Origin: Lachnospiraceae bacterium
Lineage (GTDB): Bacteria > Bacillota > Clostridia > Lachnospirales > Lachnospiraceae
Assembly (NCBI GenBank): GCA_016286035.1
Contig: JAEERY010000013.1
Location: forward strand, 1-64,000
Length of the DNA stretch: 64,000 bases
Direction of reading: 5' to 3'
Shown: positions 34,529 through 44,332 of the stretch, one piece after another
Layout of the letters: each line of letters begins with the position of its first letter
How positions within the stretch are numbered: the stretch's first letter is position 1
Translations under genes and position numbers: made by a program
Notes under the pieces: model-generated
Seen by the model: the letters and a program-made list of their open reading frames with translations, nothing else
Databases searched by the model: none
What the model was told of the DNA's origin: nothing

Positions 34529-36859
34529 TTAACCGGTAGTTCTTTCTATATCTATAACGCCGTCTATATTTCTAAGCTTCTCAACTATGTTCTTTAATTC
34601 TTCTCTTCCCGAGATCTCAAAGCTCATAGTCATTGTTGATACTCTGTTCTTACCCATATGGGAATTGAGAGTAATGATCGTTATTCCTCTTTCTGTGAAC
34701 ACTCTTGATACATCGCCCAAAAGTCCCGGTCTGTCATCCGCAAATATCCTTATATCCGCAAGATACTTCTCGTTCAATTTTTCACTATCGTTTTGCCATT
34801 CAGCATCGATAAGTCTGTATCTGTCCGATTCGGAGAGATTTAACATGTTAATACAGTCATTTCTGTGTATAGAGATACCTCTTCCTCTTGTTACAAATCC
34901 GACTATCTCATCTCCCGGAACAGGTGAACAGCATTTTGAGAATCTTACAGCAACATCCTCTATTCCTCGTACAACGATTCCGCTCTTTCCGCCTGTTGTA
35001 CGTGCGTGCTTCATGGCATGTTCTCCGACCTGTGCGATTATCTCTTCATCGGTCAGCTGCTTTGGATGATCATGCTCATAAAGTTCAAGCATCTTGTTGA
35101 CGATCTGGCCTTCCTTAAGTCCGCCATGTCCGACAGCAGCCAGTATTCCGTCCCAGTCCTTGAAATTATACTTATCCATGATCGCCTGCATATAGTCCGG
35201 ATTTGTGACTATAGCAGTATCTATGTTCTTTGCTTTACAAAAGGCCATGAGAAGATCTTTGCCCTTTGTGATATTGTCCTCTTTTAACTCCTGCTTGAAC
35301 CACTGATTGATCTTGTTCTTGGCCTGAGCCGATTTTGCGATCTTTAACCAGTCTCTGCTGGGACCTTTTGAATTCTGAGAGGTTATTACCTCAATCCTGT
35401 CACCGTTTTTGATCTCATAATCAATGGTAACGAGTCTTCCGTTAACTCTTGCACCGACCATGCGGTTTCCGACAGCACTGTGTATGCTGTATGCGAAATC
35501 AACGGGTGTACTTCCGGCAGGAAGGTTCTTTACTTCGCCAGTAGGCGTGAAGCAGTATACATTATCGGAAAACAGGTTAAGATCGGATTTTAAAGAATTC
35601 ATGAACTCATTGTTATCCGACATATCCTTCTGCCACTCAAGGATTCTCTTTAACCAGTCGAGTTTTTCTTCCTCTCCCTGTTCGGGGCGTTTTCCGTCTG
35701 AAGCCTCTTTATATTTCCAGTGAGCTGCAATACCGTATTCTGCGGCTTTATGCATCTCATATGTTCTTATCTGAATCTCAAAGGGCTGTCCCTTTGCGCC
35801 GATAAGTGTTGTATGAAGTGACTGATACATGTTCTCCTTAGGCATGGCTATGTAATCTTTAAACCTGCCGGGGATAGGCTTATATATCTCATGTATAACA
35901 CCCAGACACGCATAGCAGTCCTTTACGGTATCGACGATTATTCGAACCGCAAACAGATCATATATCTGATCAAGGGTCTTGCCCTGATTCTTCATCTTTT
36001 TATATATCGAGAAGAAATGCTTAACTCTTCCGTCTATCTTCGCATCTATTCCAGCGTCTTTGATATGAGCACTGACTTCATCGACTATCTGCTGAATATA
36101 AGCTTCTCTTTCGGATTTCTTTTCAGCTATCTGATTGGCGAGATCATAGTATACCTCAGGCTGAAGATATTTAAGTGAAAGATCATCAAGTTCAACCTTT
36201 ATCTTTGAAATACCAAGCCTCATGGCGATAGGGCTGTAGATATCAAGTGTCTCACGTGCTATCCTCTGCTGCTTTTCGGGCGGCATATGCTTTAAGGTAC
36301 GCATGTTGTGGAGTCTGTCGGCAAGCTTTATAAGGATAACTCTTATATCCTTTGCCATTGCAAGGAACATCTTACGAAGGTTCTCTGCCTGCATCTCCAG
36401 TTTCAGTGCAGAATAGTCAAGATTAGCGTCATTCATCTGCAGCTGCAACTTTGTAACGCCGTCGACAAGAAGTGCGACATCATCGCCAAACTGTTCCTTG
36501 ATCTCATCTATGGTCATAACGGTGTCTTCAACAACATCATGAAGAAGACCTCCGACTATGGTTTCCTTATCAAGTTCGAGATCGGCAAGAATTATAGCAA
36601 CATAAAGCGGATGTATGATATAGGGTTCTCCCGATTTTCTGGTCTGTCCCTTGTGAGCATCTCGCGCAATATTATAAGCCTTCTCGATAAGACTTATATC
36701 ATCGGAAGGATGGTATTTGCGCACACGACTGATAAGGTCGTTATATAACTGCTCGGGAGCCAGAAACTCATCGAGTGCTTCTATACGACCATCATCGATC
36801 ACTACGCTGTTATGTTCAGTTGTAACAGATTTTAATTGATCATCCATTCCTGTTACCAT
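34529..36859 (-). CDS. relA: Bifunctional (p)ppGpp synthetase/hydrolase
   Basis: This 776-residue Rel enzyme makes and degrades the stringent-response alarmone. The HD hydrolase domain is intact (H107-D108 and E111-D112 in GLLHDVVEDT), so it should hydrolyse ppGpp. The synthetase domain follows (segment RVKHFFSIYKK at about 282-292). TGS (about 435-495) and C-terminal ACT (about 695-776) domains complete it. The ribosome site at 36859 is weak, and an ATG four codons in is an alternative. It follows apt by 17 bases. Confidence 0.95.
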   Translation of the reverse strand: MVTGMDDQLKSVTTEHNSVVIDDGRIEALDEFLAPEQLYNDLISRVRKYHPSDDISLIEKAYNIARDAHKGQTRKSGEPYIIHPLYVAIILADLELDKETIVGGLLHDVVEDTVMTIDEIKEQFGDDVALLVDGVTKLQLQMNDANLDYSALKLEMQAENLRKMFLAMAKDIRVILIKLADRLHNMRTLKHMPPEKQQRIARETLDIYSPIAMRLGISKIKVELDDLSLKYLQPEVYYDLANQIAEKKSEREAYIQQIVDEVSAHIKDAGIDAKIDGRVKHFFSIYKKMKNQGKTLDQIYDLFAVRIIVDTVKDCYACLGVIHEIYKPIPGRFKDYIAMPKENMYQSLHTTLIGAKGQPFEIQIRTYEMHKAAEYGIAAHWKYKEASDGKRPEQGEEEKLDWLKRILEWQKDMSDNNEFMNSLKSDLNLFSDNVYCFTPTGEVKNLPAGSTPVDFAYSIHSAVGNRMVGARVNGRLVTIDYEIKNGDRIEVITSQNSKGPSRDWLKIAKSAQAKNKINQWFKQELKEDNITKGKDLLMAFCKAKNIDTAIVTNPDYMQAIMDKYNFKDWDGILAAVGHGGLKEGQIVNKMLELYEHDHPKQLTDEEIIAQVGEHAMKHARTTGGKSGIVVRGIEDVAVRFSKCCSPVPGDEIVGFVTRGRGISIHRNDCINMLNLSESDRYRLIDAEWQNDSEKLNEKYLADIRIFADDRPGLLGDVSRVFTERGITIITLNSHMGKNRVSTMTMSFEISGREELKNIVEKLRNIDGVIDIERTTG

Positions 36860-36876
36860 CCGTCGAGTATCAGTTA

Positions 36877-37401
36877 TTATTTACCCTCATATATAAGAGC
36901 ACTGTCTATTCTGTAACCCTTAAGTCTTTCTCTTCCCTTAAGACCAGCAAGTTCCATAAGGCACAATATGCCGACAACTTCACCGCCAAGCTGTTCAACA
37001 AGCTTGATCATAGCTTCAACGGTTCCTCCCGTAGCCATAAGGTCGTCTACGAGCAGAACTTTCTGTCCGGTTTTTACCGCATCCTTATGCATCTCTATGG
37101 TAGCTGTGCCGTATTCAAGACTGTATGATTCCGAAACAGTCTCTCTGGGAAGTTTTCCCTTCTTTCTTATAAGTACTAAAGATTTATTCAGGTTATAAGC
37201 TATGGGAGCGCCGAAAATGAATCCTCTTGATTCCGCTCCTGCTATTATATCAAAATCAAGATCCTTTATAAGATCCTGCATCTCATCTATCGCAAGTTTG
37301 AATCCTTCCGGATCCTGACATACGCTCGTCACATCCCTGAACATGATCCCCGGTTCGGGAAAATCGGGTATTGTTACTACATAATCTTCCAGTTTTTTCA
37401 C
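36877..37401 (-). CDS. apt: Adenine phosphoribosyltransferase
   Basis: Apt salvages adenine with PRPP to AMP. The PRPP loop is VLLVDDLMATGGT. I choose the GTG at 37401: GGGGTG lies six bases upstream, and the product then starts M-KKLEDYV at 174 residues, the family length. A longer reading from an ATG at 37473 would run through the ppdK terminator. It heads apt-relA-MBL-hemZ. Confidence 0.93.
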   Translation of the reverse strand: MKKLEDYVVTIPDFPEPGIMFRDVTSVCQDPEGFKLAIDEMQDLIKDLDFDIIAGAESRGFIFGAPIAYNLNKSLVLIRKKGKLPRETVSESYSLEYGTATIEMHKDAVKTGQKVLLVDDLMATGGTVEAMIKLVEQLGGEVVGILCLMELAGLKGRERLKGYRIDSALIYEGK

Positions 37402-37437
37402 TTTTTTCACCCCAAACAATTGTATTGATTTAATATT

Positions 37438-37469
37438 CAAAATCTCCCCGGAAAACATCATCCGGGGAG
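37438..37469 (-). terminator. Terminator after ppdK
   Basis: A 9-bp GC-rich stem CTCCCCGGA/TCCGGGGAG (37461-37469 with 37444-37452) is followed on the minus strand by ATTTTGAATATT. It lies just after the ppdK stop. Confidence 0.7.
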
Positions 37470-37498
37470 ACATAGACCAAACTCATTCAGAAAACAGT

Positions 37499-40336
37499 TT
37501 AGTTCTTCTTGCTCTCATTGTATGCTTTTTTAGCTTCTTCAAGTCCTGCCTTAAGTCCTGCAAGTCCTGCCTTTGCAATCTCAGTTGAAGTCTCAGCAAG
37601 TTCGATCGCAAGTGACTGTGCCTTCTCAGCAGCCTCTTTGAGCTTTTCCTTTGTTTCATCATCAACAAAGGTCTTCTTTGTTGTATTCTTTGTTTCCTTC
37701 TCAGCCTTGCTTGCTATAGCTGCCTGAGCTGCTGCAAGTCTAGCGATCGGAACACGGAAAGGTGAACATGATACATAATCAAGACCGATCTGGTGACAGA
37801 ACTCTACAGATGCGGGATCTCCGCCGTGCTCACCACAGATACCCACATGAAGCTTGGGATTAACAGGCTTTCCAAGATCGATAGCCATCTTCATGAGCTT
37901 GCCGACACCGTTTCTGTCAAGTTTTGCGAAAGGATCGTTCTCAAATATCTTAGCTTCATAATATGCCTGAAGGAACTTGCCTGCATCATCTCTTGAGAAA
38001 CCGAATGTCATCTGTGTAAGATCGTTTGTTCCGAAGCAGAAGAAATCTGCATCTTCAGCGATCTCGTCAGCAAGGAGTGCTGCTCTGGGGATCTCTATCA
38101 TAGTACCTACTTCGTACTCGATCTTTGTATCGCTTGCTGCTATCTCGGCATTAGCTGTATCAACAACATACTTCTTGATCATAACGAGCTCTTTCTTTTC
38201 ACAGATGAGCGGGATCATGATCTCAGGCTTAACGGTCCATTCAGGATGTCTCTTCTGAACATTTATAGCAGCTCTGATAACTGCCTTTGTCTGCATAACT
38301 GCGATCTCAGGATATGTTACGTCAAGTCTTGAGCCTCTGTGACCCATCATAGGGTTGAACTCATGAAGTGATGCTATGAGAGTCTTGATATCTTCAACGC
38401 TCTTGCCCTGAGCATCTGCGAGTTTCTTTATATCTTCTTCCTCTGTGGGAACGAACTCATGAAGCGGAGGATCCAAAAATCTGATGGTAACCGGGTTACC
38501 TTCAAGAGCTTCAAACAATCCTTCGAAGTCTCCCTGCTGGTAAGGAAGGATCTTATTAAGAGCAACTTCTCTCTCTTCTGCATTGTCCGCACAGATCATC
38601 TCACGGAATGCAGCTATTCTGTCTTCCTCAAAGAACATATGCTCTGTACGGCAAAGGCCTATGCCTTCTGCGCCGAGCTCTCTTGCCTTCTTTGCATCTG
38701 CAGGTGTATCTGCATTTGTTCTAACCTTTAATGTTCTGTACTTGTCGGCCCACGCCATAACACGTCCGAACTCACCTGCTATCGTAGCATCAACTGTAGG
38801 AATAATACCTGCGTAGATGTTACCGGTTGTTCCGTCTATACTTATCTCACTGCCTTCATTAAATGTTGTTCCGGCAAGTGTGAATGTCTTGTTGGCTTCA
38901 TCCATTGCGATGTCACCGCATCCTGATACACAGCAAGTACCCATACCACGGGCAACAACAGCTGCATGGCTTGTCATACCGCCACGTACCGTAAGGATAC
39001 CCTGTGAAACCTTCATGCCAGTGATGTCTTCGGGAGATGTCTCAAGACGTACAAGTACGACCTTTTCTCCTCTTGCATGCCATACTTCAGCATCCTCTGC
39101 CGAGAATACGACCTTACCGCAAGCTGCACCAGGTGATGCGCCAAGACCCTTTCCAAGGGGTGTTGCAGCCTTAAGAGCAGCTGCATCAAACTGAGGATGA
39201 AGAAGTGTATCGAGGTTTCTGGGATCGATCATAGCCACTGCTTCTTCTTCGGTACGCATACCCTCATCAACAAGGTCACATGCTATCTTAAGAGCAGCCT
39301 GTGCTGTTCTCTTACCGTTTCTTGTCTGAAGCATATAGAGTTTACCGTGCTCAACAGTGAACTCCATATCCTGCATATCTCTGTAATGATTCTCAAGGAT
39401 ACCGCATACATCCTTGAACTGAGCAAATGCCTCAGGGAACTTGTCAGCCATTTCTGCGATCTTCATGGGAGTACGTACACCCGCAACAACGTCCTCGCCC
39501 TGTGCGTTTGTAAGGAACTCACCGAAAAGTCCCTTTGCACCCGTAGCGGGATCTCTTGTGAACGCAACACCTGTACCGCAGTCATCACCCATGTTTCCGA
39601 AAGCCATTGACTGTACGTTTACAGCTGTTCCCCATGAATAAGGGATGTCGTTATCACGACGATATACATTGGCACGGGGATTGTCCCATGAACGGAATAC
39701 CGCCTTGATGGCTCCCATGAGCTGTTCCTTGGGATCATCAGGGAAATCCTTGCCTATTTTTGCTTTATATTCTGCCTTAAACTGATCAGCGAGTTCTTTA
39801 AGATCATCAGCTGTAAGCTCTACATCCTGCTTTACGCCTCTCTTATCCTTCATCTGATCGATTAGTTCTTCAAAATACTTCTTTCCGACTTCCATAACAA
39901 CATCGGAATACATCTGGATAAATCTTCTGTAGCAGTCCCATGCCCATCTGGGATTGCCTGACTGTTCTGCTATTGTTTCTACAACGGTCTCATTCAAACC
40001 AAGGTTTAAGATTGTATCCATCATACCGGGCATTGAAGCACGTGCACCCGAACGAACTGATACAAGAAGCGGATTCTTGCTGTCACCGAACTTCTTACCG
40101 GTGATCTCTTCCATCTTTACGATGTACTCATTGATCTGAGCCTGGATCTCATCATTGATCTCGCGACCGTCCTCATAATACTGAGTACAAGCCTCTGTTG
40201 TAATCGTGAATCCCTGAGGAACAGGAAGTCCGATATTAGTCATTTCTGCAAGATTTGCGCCTTTTCCACCTAACAGGTTACGCATTGTAGCGTCGCCTTC
40301 TGTGAACAAATAAACCCATTTTTTGGCCATTTTCAT
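37499..40336 (-). CDS. ppdK: Pyruvate, phosphate dikinase with C-terminal helical tail
   Basis: PPDK interconverts pyruvate, ATP and phosphate with PEP, AMP and pyrophosphate, a glycolytic/gluconeogenic step in many clostridia. The ATP-grasp domain is N-terminal, the phosphohistidine is H457 (GGMTSHAAVV), and the PEP-binding barrel follows with CGEHGGDP. The core ends near residue 875, the usual length. A further about 70 residues (876-945) are lysine/alanine/glutamate-rich and predicted helical, which is unusual. AGGAG precedes the ATG. It is monocistronic between two terminators. Confidence 0.95.
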   Translation of the reverse strand: MKMAKKWVYLFTEGDATMRNLLGGKGANLAEMTNIGLPVPQGFTITTEACTQYYEDGREINDEIQAQINEYIVKMEEITGKKFGDSKNPLLVSVRSGARASMPGMMDTILNLGLNETVVETIAEQSGNPRWAWDCYRRFIQMYSDVVMEVGKKYFEELIDQMKDKRGVKQDVELTADDLKELADQFKAEYKAKIGKDFPDDPKEQLMGAIKAVFRSWDNPRANVYRRDNDIPYSWGTAVNVQSMAFGNMGDDCGTGVAFTRDPATGAKGLFGEFLTNAQGEDVVAGVRTPMKIAEMADKFPEAFAQFKDVCGILENHYRDMQDMEFTVEHGKLYMLQTRNGKRTAQAALKIACDLVDEGMRTEEEAVAMIDPRNLDTLLHPQFDAAALKAATPLGKGLGASPGAACGKVVFSAEDAEVWHARGEKVVLVRLETSPEDITGMKVSQGILTVRGGMTSHAAVVARGMGTCCVSGCGDIAMDEANKTFTLAGTTFNEGSEISIDGTTGNIYAGIIPTVDATIAGEFGRVMAWADKYRTLKVRTNADTPADAKKARELGAEGIGLCRTEHMFFEEDRIAAFREMICADNAEEREVALNKILPYQQGDFEGLFEALEGNPVTIRFLDPPLHEFVPTEEEDIKKLADAQGKSVEDIKTLIASLHEFNPMMGHRGSRLDVTYPEIAVMQTKAVIRAAINVQKRHPEWTVKPEIMIPLICEKKELVMIKKYVVDTANAEIAASDTKIEYEVGTMIEIPRAALLADEIAEDADFFCFGTNDLTQMTFGFSRDDAGKFLQAYYEAKIFENDPFAKLDRNGVGKLMKMAIDLGKPVNPKLHVGICGEHGGDPASVEFCHQIGLDYVSCSPFRVPIARLAAAQAAIASKAEKETKNTTKKTFVDDETKEKLKEAAEKAQSLAIELAETSTEIAKAGLAGLKAGLEEAKKAYNESKKN

Positions 40337-40449
40337 TCTTCTCCTTTTACCTTCTTATTATTTTCACAATAACAGTTTATACAAATCTAATGTAAAATGC
40401 ACTAGACAATACTAACAACATTTATTGAATTATCACAAAATTAATAGGG

Positions 40450-40479
40450 CAAAAAAGCACCCTTATTTTCTAAGGGTGC
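40450..40479 (-). terminator. Intrinsic terminator after glyS
   Basis: A perfect 9-bp stem GCACCCTTA/TAAGGGTGC (40471-40479 with 40457-40465) has a 5-base loop and six T on the minus strand. Confidence 0.92.
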
Positions 40480-40486
40480 CCGTAGA

Positions 40487-41878
40487 TCAAAATGTAAACT
40501 TGTCTGCAAAGAACGCATCGAGTTCATCAATGGAAACCCTCACCTGTTCCATTGTATCACGAAAACGTACTGTTACACAATTATCTTCTTCAGATTCAAA
40601 GTCATAAGTTATGCAGAAAGGAGTGCCGATCTCATCCTGTCTTCTGTATCTCTTTCCGATGTTTCCTCTGTCGTCAAATTCGCAGTTGTACTTCTTTGAA
40701 AGCTGTGCATAGATCTTCTCTGCGCCTTCATTGAGCTTCTTCGAAAGAGGAAGAACACCGATCTTGACGGGAGCGAGTACGGGATGGAAGTGAAGCACAG
40801 TTCTTACATCGCCTTCTGCTATCTCTTCTTCATCATAAGCACCGCACAGCATTGCGAGGAAAAGTCTCTCAACGCCGAGCGAAGGCTCGATAACGAAAGG
40901 AAGATACTTGATCCTCTTCTCATCATCAAAGTATGTCATATCCTCTCCGGAAACAGTCTGATGCTGTGTAAGGTCATAGTCTGTTCTGTCTGCTATTCCC
41001 CACAGTTCTCCCCATCCGAACGGGAAAAGGAACTCGATATCGGTGGTCGCCTTCGAATAGAATGAAAGCTCTTCAGGATCATGATCCCTTACTCTCATCT
41101 CTTCTTCCTTCATACCAAGGTTCTTCAAAAAGTCTATGCAGTACTTCTTCCAGTAAGCAAACCATTCAAGGTCTGTGTCGGGCTCGCAGAAGAATTCCAT
41201 CTCCATCTGCTCAAATTCTCTTACACGGAAAATAAAGTTACCGGGTGTGATCTCGTTTCTGAAAGACTTACCTACCTGGCAGATACCGAACGGGATCTTC
41301 TTTCTTGATGTACGCTGTACATTCTTGAAATTAACAAAGATACCCTGGGCGGTCTCGGGTCTTAAATATACAGTGCTCTTGGCATCCTCAGTAACACCCT
41401 GGAAAGTCTTGAACATCAGGTTGAACTGTCTGATATCGGTAAAGTTGTGCTTTCCGCAGCTGGGACAGGGAATATTGTTGTCTTCGATATAAGACTTCAT
41501 CTGCTCCTGTGACCATCCGTCAACACTTGATTCAAGTGTGATGCCTTTTTCGGCAGCGTAATCCTCTATTATCTTGTCGGCTCTGAAACGCTCGTGACAT
41601 TCCTTACAATCCATCAAAGGATCCGAAAAGCTTCCCAGATGTCCGCTTGCCACCCATGTCTGCGGATTCATAAGGATGGCACAGTCAACACCTACGTTTG
41701 TGGGGCTTTCCGTTACAAACTTCTGCCACCAAGCTTTTTTGATGTTGTTCTTGAGCTCAACTCCCAGGATACCGTAATCCCATGTATTGGCAAGACCACC
41801 GTAGATCTCACTGCCGGGATGTACGAATCCTCTGTTCTTTGCCAATGCAACGATCTTTTCCATTGTCTTCTCAGTCAT
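40487..41878 (-). CDS. glyS: Glycyl-tRNA synthetase (dimeric type)
   Basis: A class II synthetase of the alpha-2 form (463 residues), distinct from the alpha2-beta2 GlyQS enzyme. Hallmarks are the N terminus [13 protein letters not shown], motif 2 around [20 protein letters not shown], and a C-terminal anticodon-binding domain. AAAGAGG lies six bases before the ATG. It follows the era-recO-lipoprotein run. Some annotation schemes use glyQS for the gene name. Confidence 0.95.
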   Translation of the reverse strand: MTEKTMEKIVALAKNRGFVHPGSEIYGGLANTWDYGILGVELKNNIKKAWWQKFVTESPTNVGVDCAILMNPQTWVASGHLGSFSDPLMDCKECHERFRADKIIEDYAAEKGITLESSVDGWSQEQMKSYIEDNNIPCPSCGKHNFTDIRQFNLMFKTFQGVTEDAKSTVYLRPETAQGIFVNFKNVQRTSRKKIPFGICQVGKSFRNEITPGNFIFRVREFEQMEMEFFCEPDTDLEWFAYWKKYCIDFLKNLGMKEEEMRVRDHDPEELSFYSKATTDIEFLFPFGWGELWGIADRTDYDLTQHQTVSGEDMTYFDDEKRIKYLPFVIEPSLGVERLFLAMLCGAYDEEEIAEGDVRTVLHFHPVLAPVKIGVLPLSKKLNEGAEKIYAQLSKKYNCEFDDRGNIGKRYRRQDEIGTPFCITYDFESEEDNCVTVRFRDTMEQVRVSIDELDAFFADKFTF

Positions 41879-41916
41879 AATAAACCTCTTTCCCTATATA
41901 TTGAAAAATATAACAT

Positions 41917-42516
41917 TTATTTACATATGATATAACGCAGACCGCCGTCATCGACAGTCACGGTATTTCTGGAGGTGAGCTTTACTCCGTCACCCATATA
42001 TATGATCTCACCCGGCATACTGACATCGATAGGTTCTGATATGATAGCGACCTTCTCGTCTGTCATGTTCTTCCAGGTTTTCTGATCAAGTTCAGATGCA
42101 TCCGATGTGGATCTTACCTTGCCGACGAGATTATAACCGGCACTCCTTGCAGATTTGCAGTCTCCGTAAAACAGGACAGTTCCGTTCATGTCATAATATG
42201 CATCATCTTCTTTGTATTCAATATCTATAATGGCTCTTTTGTCAACAATCTCACTCTTTTTTATGCTGACAGGCTTTGTATCATGTGCTAAATTATAAGC
42301 ATTTACTTCCTTTTCATTCATGGCACACAGTTCGTCAAAGTCATATAAACTCTCATCAAACGGCTCGTTTATATGAAGGATTACTGTTCCGTCCTTGCCA
42401 AGTTCAAGCGTGGTCGTGTCAAACGATTTACCACAGCCCGAAAAAATGAAAAAAAATAGGCATGCAGCACAAAGCACCAATCTTTTCTTGCCAATCATAC
42501 CTACCTGAGCACGCAT
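41917..42516 (-). CDS. Putative lipoprotein of unknown function
   Basis: A short signal peptide with lipobox FSGC precedes about 170 residues of mixed alpha/beta character with no family I recognise. A strong promoter (42550-42578) would start transcription about 25 bases before this ATG, which rules out an upstream ATG at 42549. A further ATG at 42498 gives an even cleaner signal peptide. It lies between recO and glyS. Its role is unknown. Confidence 0.65.
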   Translation of the reverse strand: MRAQVGMIGKKRLVLCAACLFFFIFSGCGKSFDTTTLELGKDGTVILHINEPFDESLYDFDELCAMNEKEVNAYNLAHDTKPVSIKKSEIVDKRAIIDIEYKEDDAYYDMNGTVLFYGDCKSARSAGYNLVGKVRSTSDASELDQKTWKNMTDEKVAIISEPIDVSMPGEIIYMGDGVKLTSRNTVTVDDGGLRYIICK

Positions 42517-42549
42517 CTGTGTTCCGTTCCCTTCATTAAATCTCAACAT

Positions 42550-42578
42550 ATTATATATAAACCGCGTGTAACTTTCAA
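42550..42578 (-). promoter_or_regulatory. Sigma-A promoter for lipoprotein-glyS
   Basis: TTGAAA (42573-42578) and TATAAT (42550-42555) are separated by 17 bases, between recO and the lipoprotein gene. Confidence 0.75.
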
Positions 42579-42602
42579 GATATGAAGGATAAATTTACAA
42601 AT

Positions 42603-43250
42603 TCAGATCGTATCAAGGATTTCCGCGCTTTTTAAAGGGATATCTATATTGTAACGGACAGTATCCTTTCCTATTGATACAAGCTGGTTGAGTATTTCAT
42701 CTTTCACCTCAAAGCTGAACAGTTTTACAGGCGATGTCTTTATAATGTAATCAAGCGCATACAGAGTATCAGGCGAGTACTTTGCATTATCTCTTACTCC
42801 GCCAAACTCACCCTGAAGACTGACAGCCTTGATCTCGTAAACAGCTTTTACAAGTCTGTTGTCAAATCTTTTGCTCTCCAGAGCTCTCAGCGACTGATAC
42901 AGCAATGTGAGCATATCTTTGTCATTTAGATTTTCGTGACAGTAATAATCGGCGATCTCAGCAAAATACATCCCGTAATAGGCACTTTCAAAATCATCTC
43001 TTAAAAACGAGAAATAGTTTATTACCTTTACTTCATTTATTGAATATGCATTCCTTCCGCTGTAAAGAGCAAACTCTCCGAAGCAAAAGAGGTTGGTTCC
43101 TGCAACAAGCTTGCTGTTTGTTCTCCTTGCTCCTTTTGCAAAAGCCGATATCTTTCCTCTGTCATCAGTCAGCATCACTATTCTTCTGTCGTATTCGCCA
43201 AAGGGCTCAACCTTTATAATAAGTCCTTTTAATACTGTAAGATCTGTCAT
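42603..43250 (-). CDS. recO: DNA repair protein RecO, zinc-finger-less form
   Basis: RecO loads RecA with RecR and anneals single strands. The OB-fold N terminus (TVLKGLIIKVEPFGEYDRRI and the KGARR turn) is clear and the helical domain follows. The protein is only 215 residues. The CxxC...CxxC zinc finger normally found in the C-terminal half is missing; that stretch reads GEFGGVRDNAKYSPDTL. Its ATG abuts the era stop. Confidence 0.88.
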   Translation of the reverse strand: MTDLTVLKGLIIKVEPFGEYDRRIVMLTDDRGKISAFAKGARRTNSKLVAGTNLFCFGEFALYSGRNAYSINEVKVINYFSFLRDDFESAYYGMYFAEIADYYCHENLNDKDMLTLLYQSLRALESKRFDNRLVKAVYEIKAVSLQGEFGGVRDNAKYSPDTLYALDYIIKTSPVKLFSFEVKDEILNQLVSIGKDTVRYNIDIPLKSAEILDTI

Positions 43251-44162
43251 TCATCCCTCCGATGACGAGTCTTCATGATAACCGAAGTTCTTTAGCATAA
43301 AATCGGAATCTCTCCAGTCCTTTTTAACCTTTACCCAAAGCTGTAAAAAGACCTTGCTCTGTAAAAGATCTTCTATATCGGTTCGTGCAAGACTGCCTAT
43401 CTCCTTTAGCTTGCTCCCCTTCTTTCCTATTATCATGCCCTTATGAGAATCGCGCTCGCAGATTATGGTCGCATCTATATTGCACAGATTTCCTTCATAT
43501 TTCATTTGATCTATAGCAACCGCAACACCGTGAGGTATCTCTTCGCCCATGCATCTTAAAACCTTTTCGCGTATCAGTTCTGCAACGATCTGCCTCTCAG
43601 GCTGATCCGTGATGGTATCTTCATCATAGAAAGGTTCTCCGTAGGGAAGATACTTCATGATCGTTTTGATGAGCTCATCTACTCCTTCTCCCTTTTTAGC
43701 GGACACGGGTATGATCTGTTCAAAATCAAATTCCTTTCTGTATGTATCTATAACGGGAAGGATCTCTGCTTTTTTAACCGTATCCGTCTTGTTGATGACA
43801 AGGATCACAGGCACGTTGGCTTTCTTAAGCTTCTCTATTATGCTCTTTTCCCCGGCGCCGACATATGTTGTGGGTTCAACAAGCCAGAGTATAACATCCA
43901 CTCCGTTCATGGATCCGTATGCGGTCCCTACCATGTAATCACCAAGCTTGTTCTTGGCTTTATGGATACCGGGTGTATCAACAAAGACTATCTGACCCTC
44001 ATCAGATGTATATACTGTCTGTATCCTGTTTCTTGTTGTCTGAGGCTTGCTTGATGTTATCGCTATCTTTTGACCGATCATACGATTCATCAATGTAGAT
44101 TTACCTACATTCGGTCTTCCGATTATTCCCGCAAAACCGGCTTTGTAATTATCTTTCATCAT
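43251..44162 (-). CDS. era: GTPase Era
   Basis: Era binds 16S rRNA and guides 30S maturation. G1 is GRPNVGKST (15-23), with DTPG, NKTD and a C-terminal KH domain (GMIIGKKGSKLKEIG). The 303-residue length is standard. The start could be the second ATG (44159), which is better spaced from GAAGGA. The order era-recO is conserved in clostridia. Confidence 0.96.
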   Translation of the reverse strand: MMKDNYKAGFAGIIGRPNVGKSTLMNRMIGQKIAITSSKPQTTRNRIQTVYTSDEGQIVFVDTPGIHKAKNKLGDYMVGTAYGSMNGVDVILWLVEPTTYVGAGEKSIIEKLKKANVPVILVINKTDTVKKAEILPVIDTYRKEFDFEQIIPVSAKKGEGVDELIKTIMKYLPYGEPFYDEDTITDQPERQIVAELIREKVLRCMGEEIPHGVAVAIDQMKYEGNLCNIDATIICERDSHKGMIIGKKGSKLKEIGSLARTDIEDLLQSKVFLQLWVKVKKDWRDSDFMLKNFGYHEDSSSEG

Positions 44163-44332
44163 GTTCCTTCTTCTGTTAATTCTTTGAATTTGTCAAAAAC
44201 CTATTATATAATAATATAAATTTTTAATTCTTACCATAAATATGTCATTTCTCATCCGTATATATGATAACGGGATGCATCTTAAGCATCAATAATTCAT
44301 TATAAATGGGAAAAATGGAGGAAATCAAAGTT

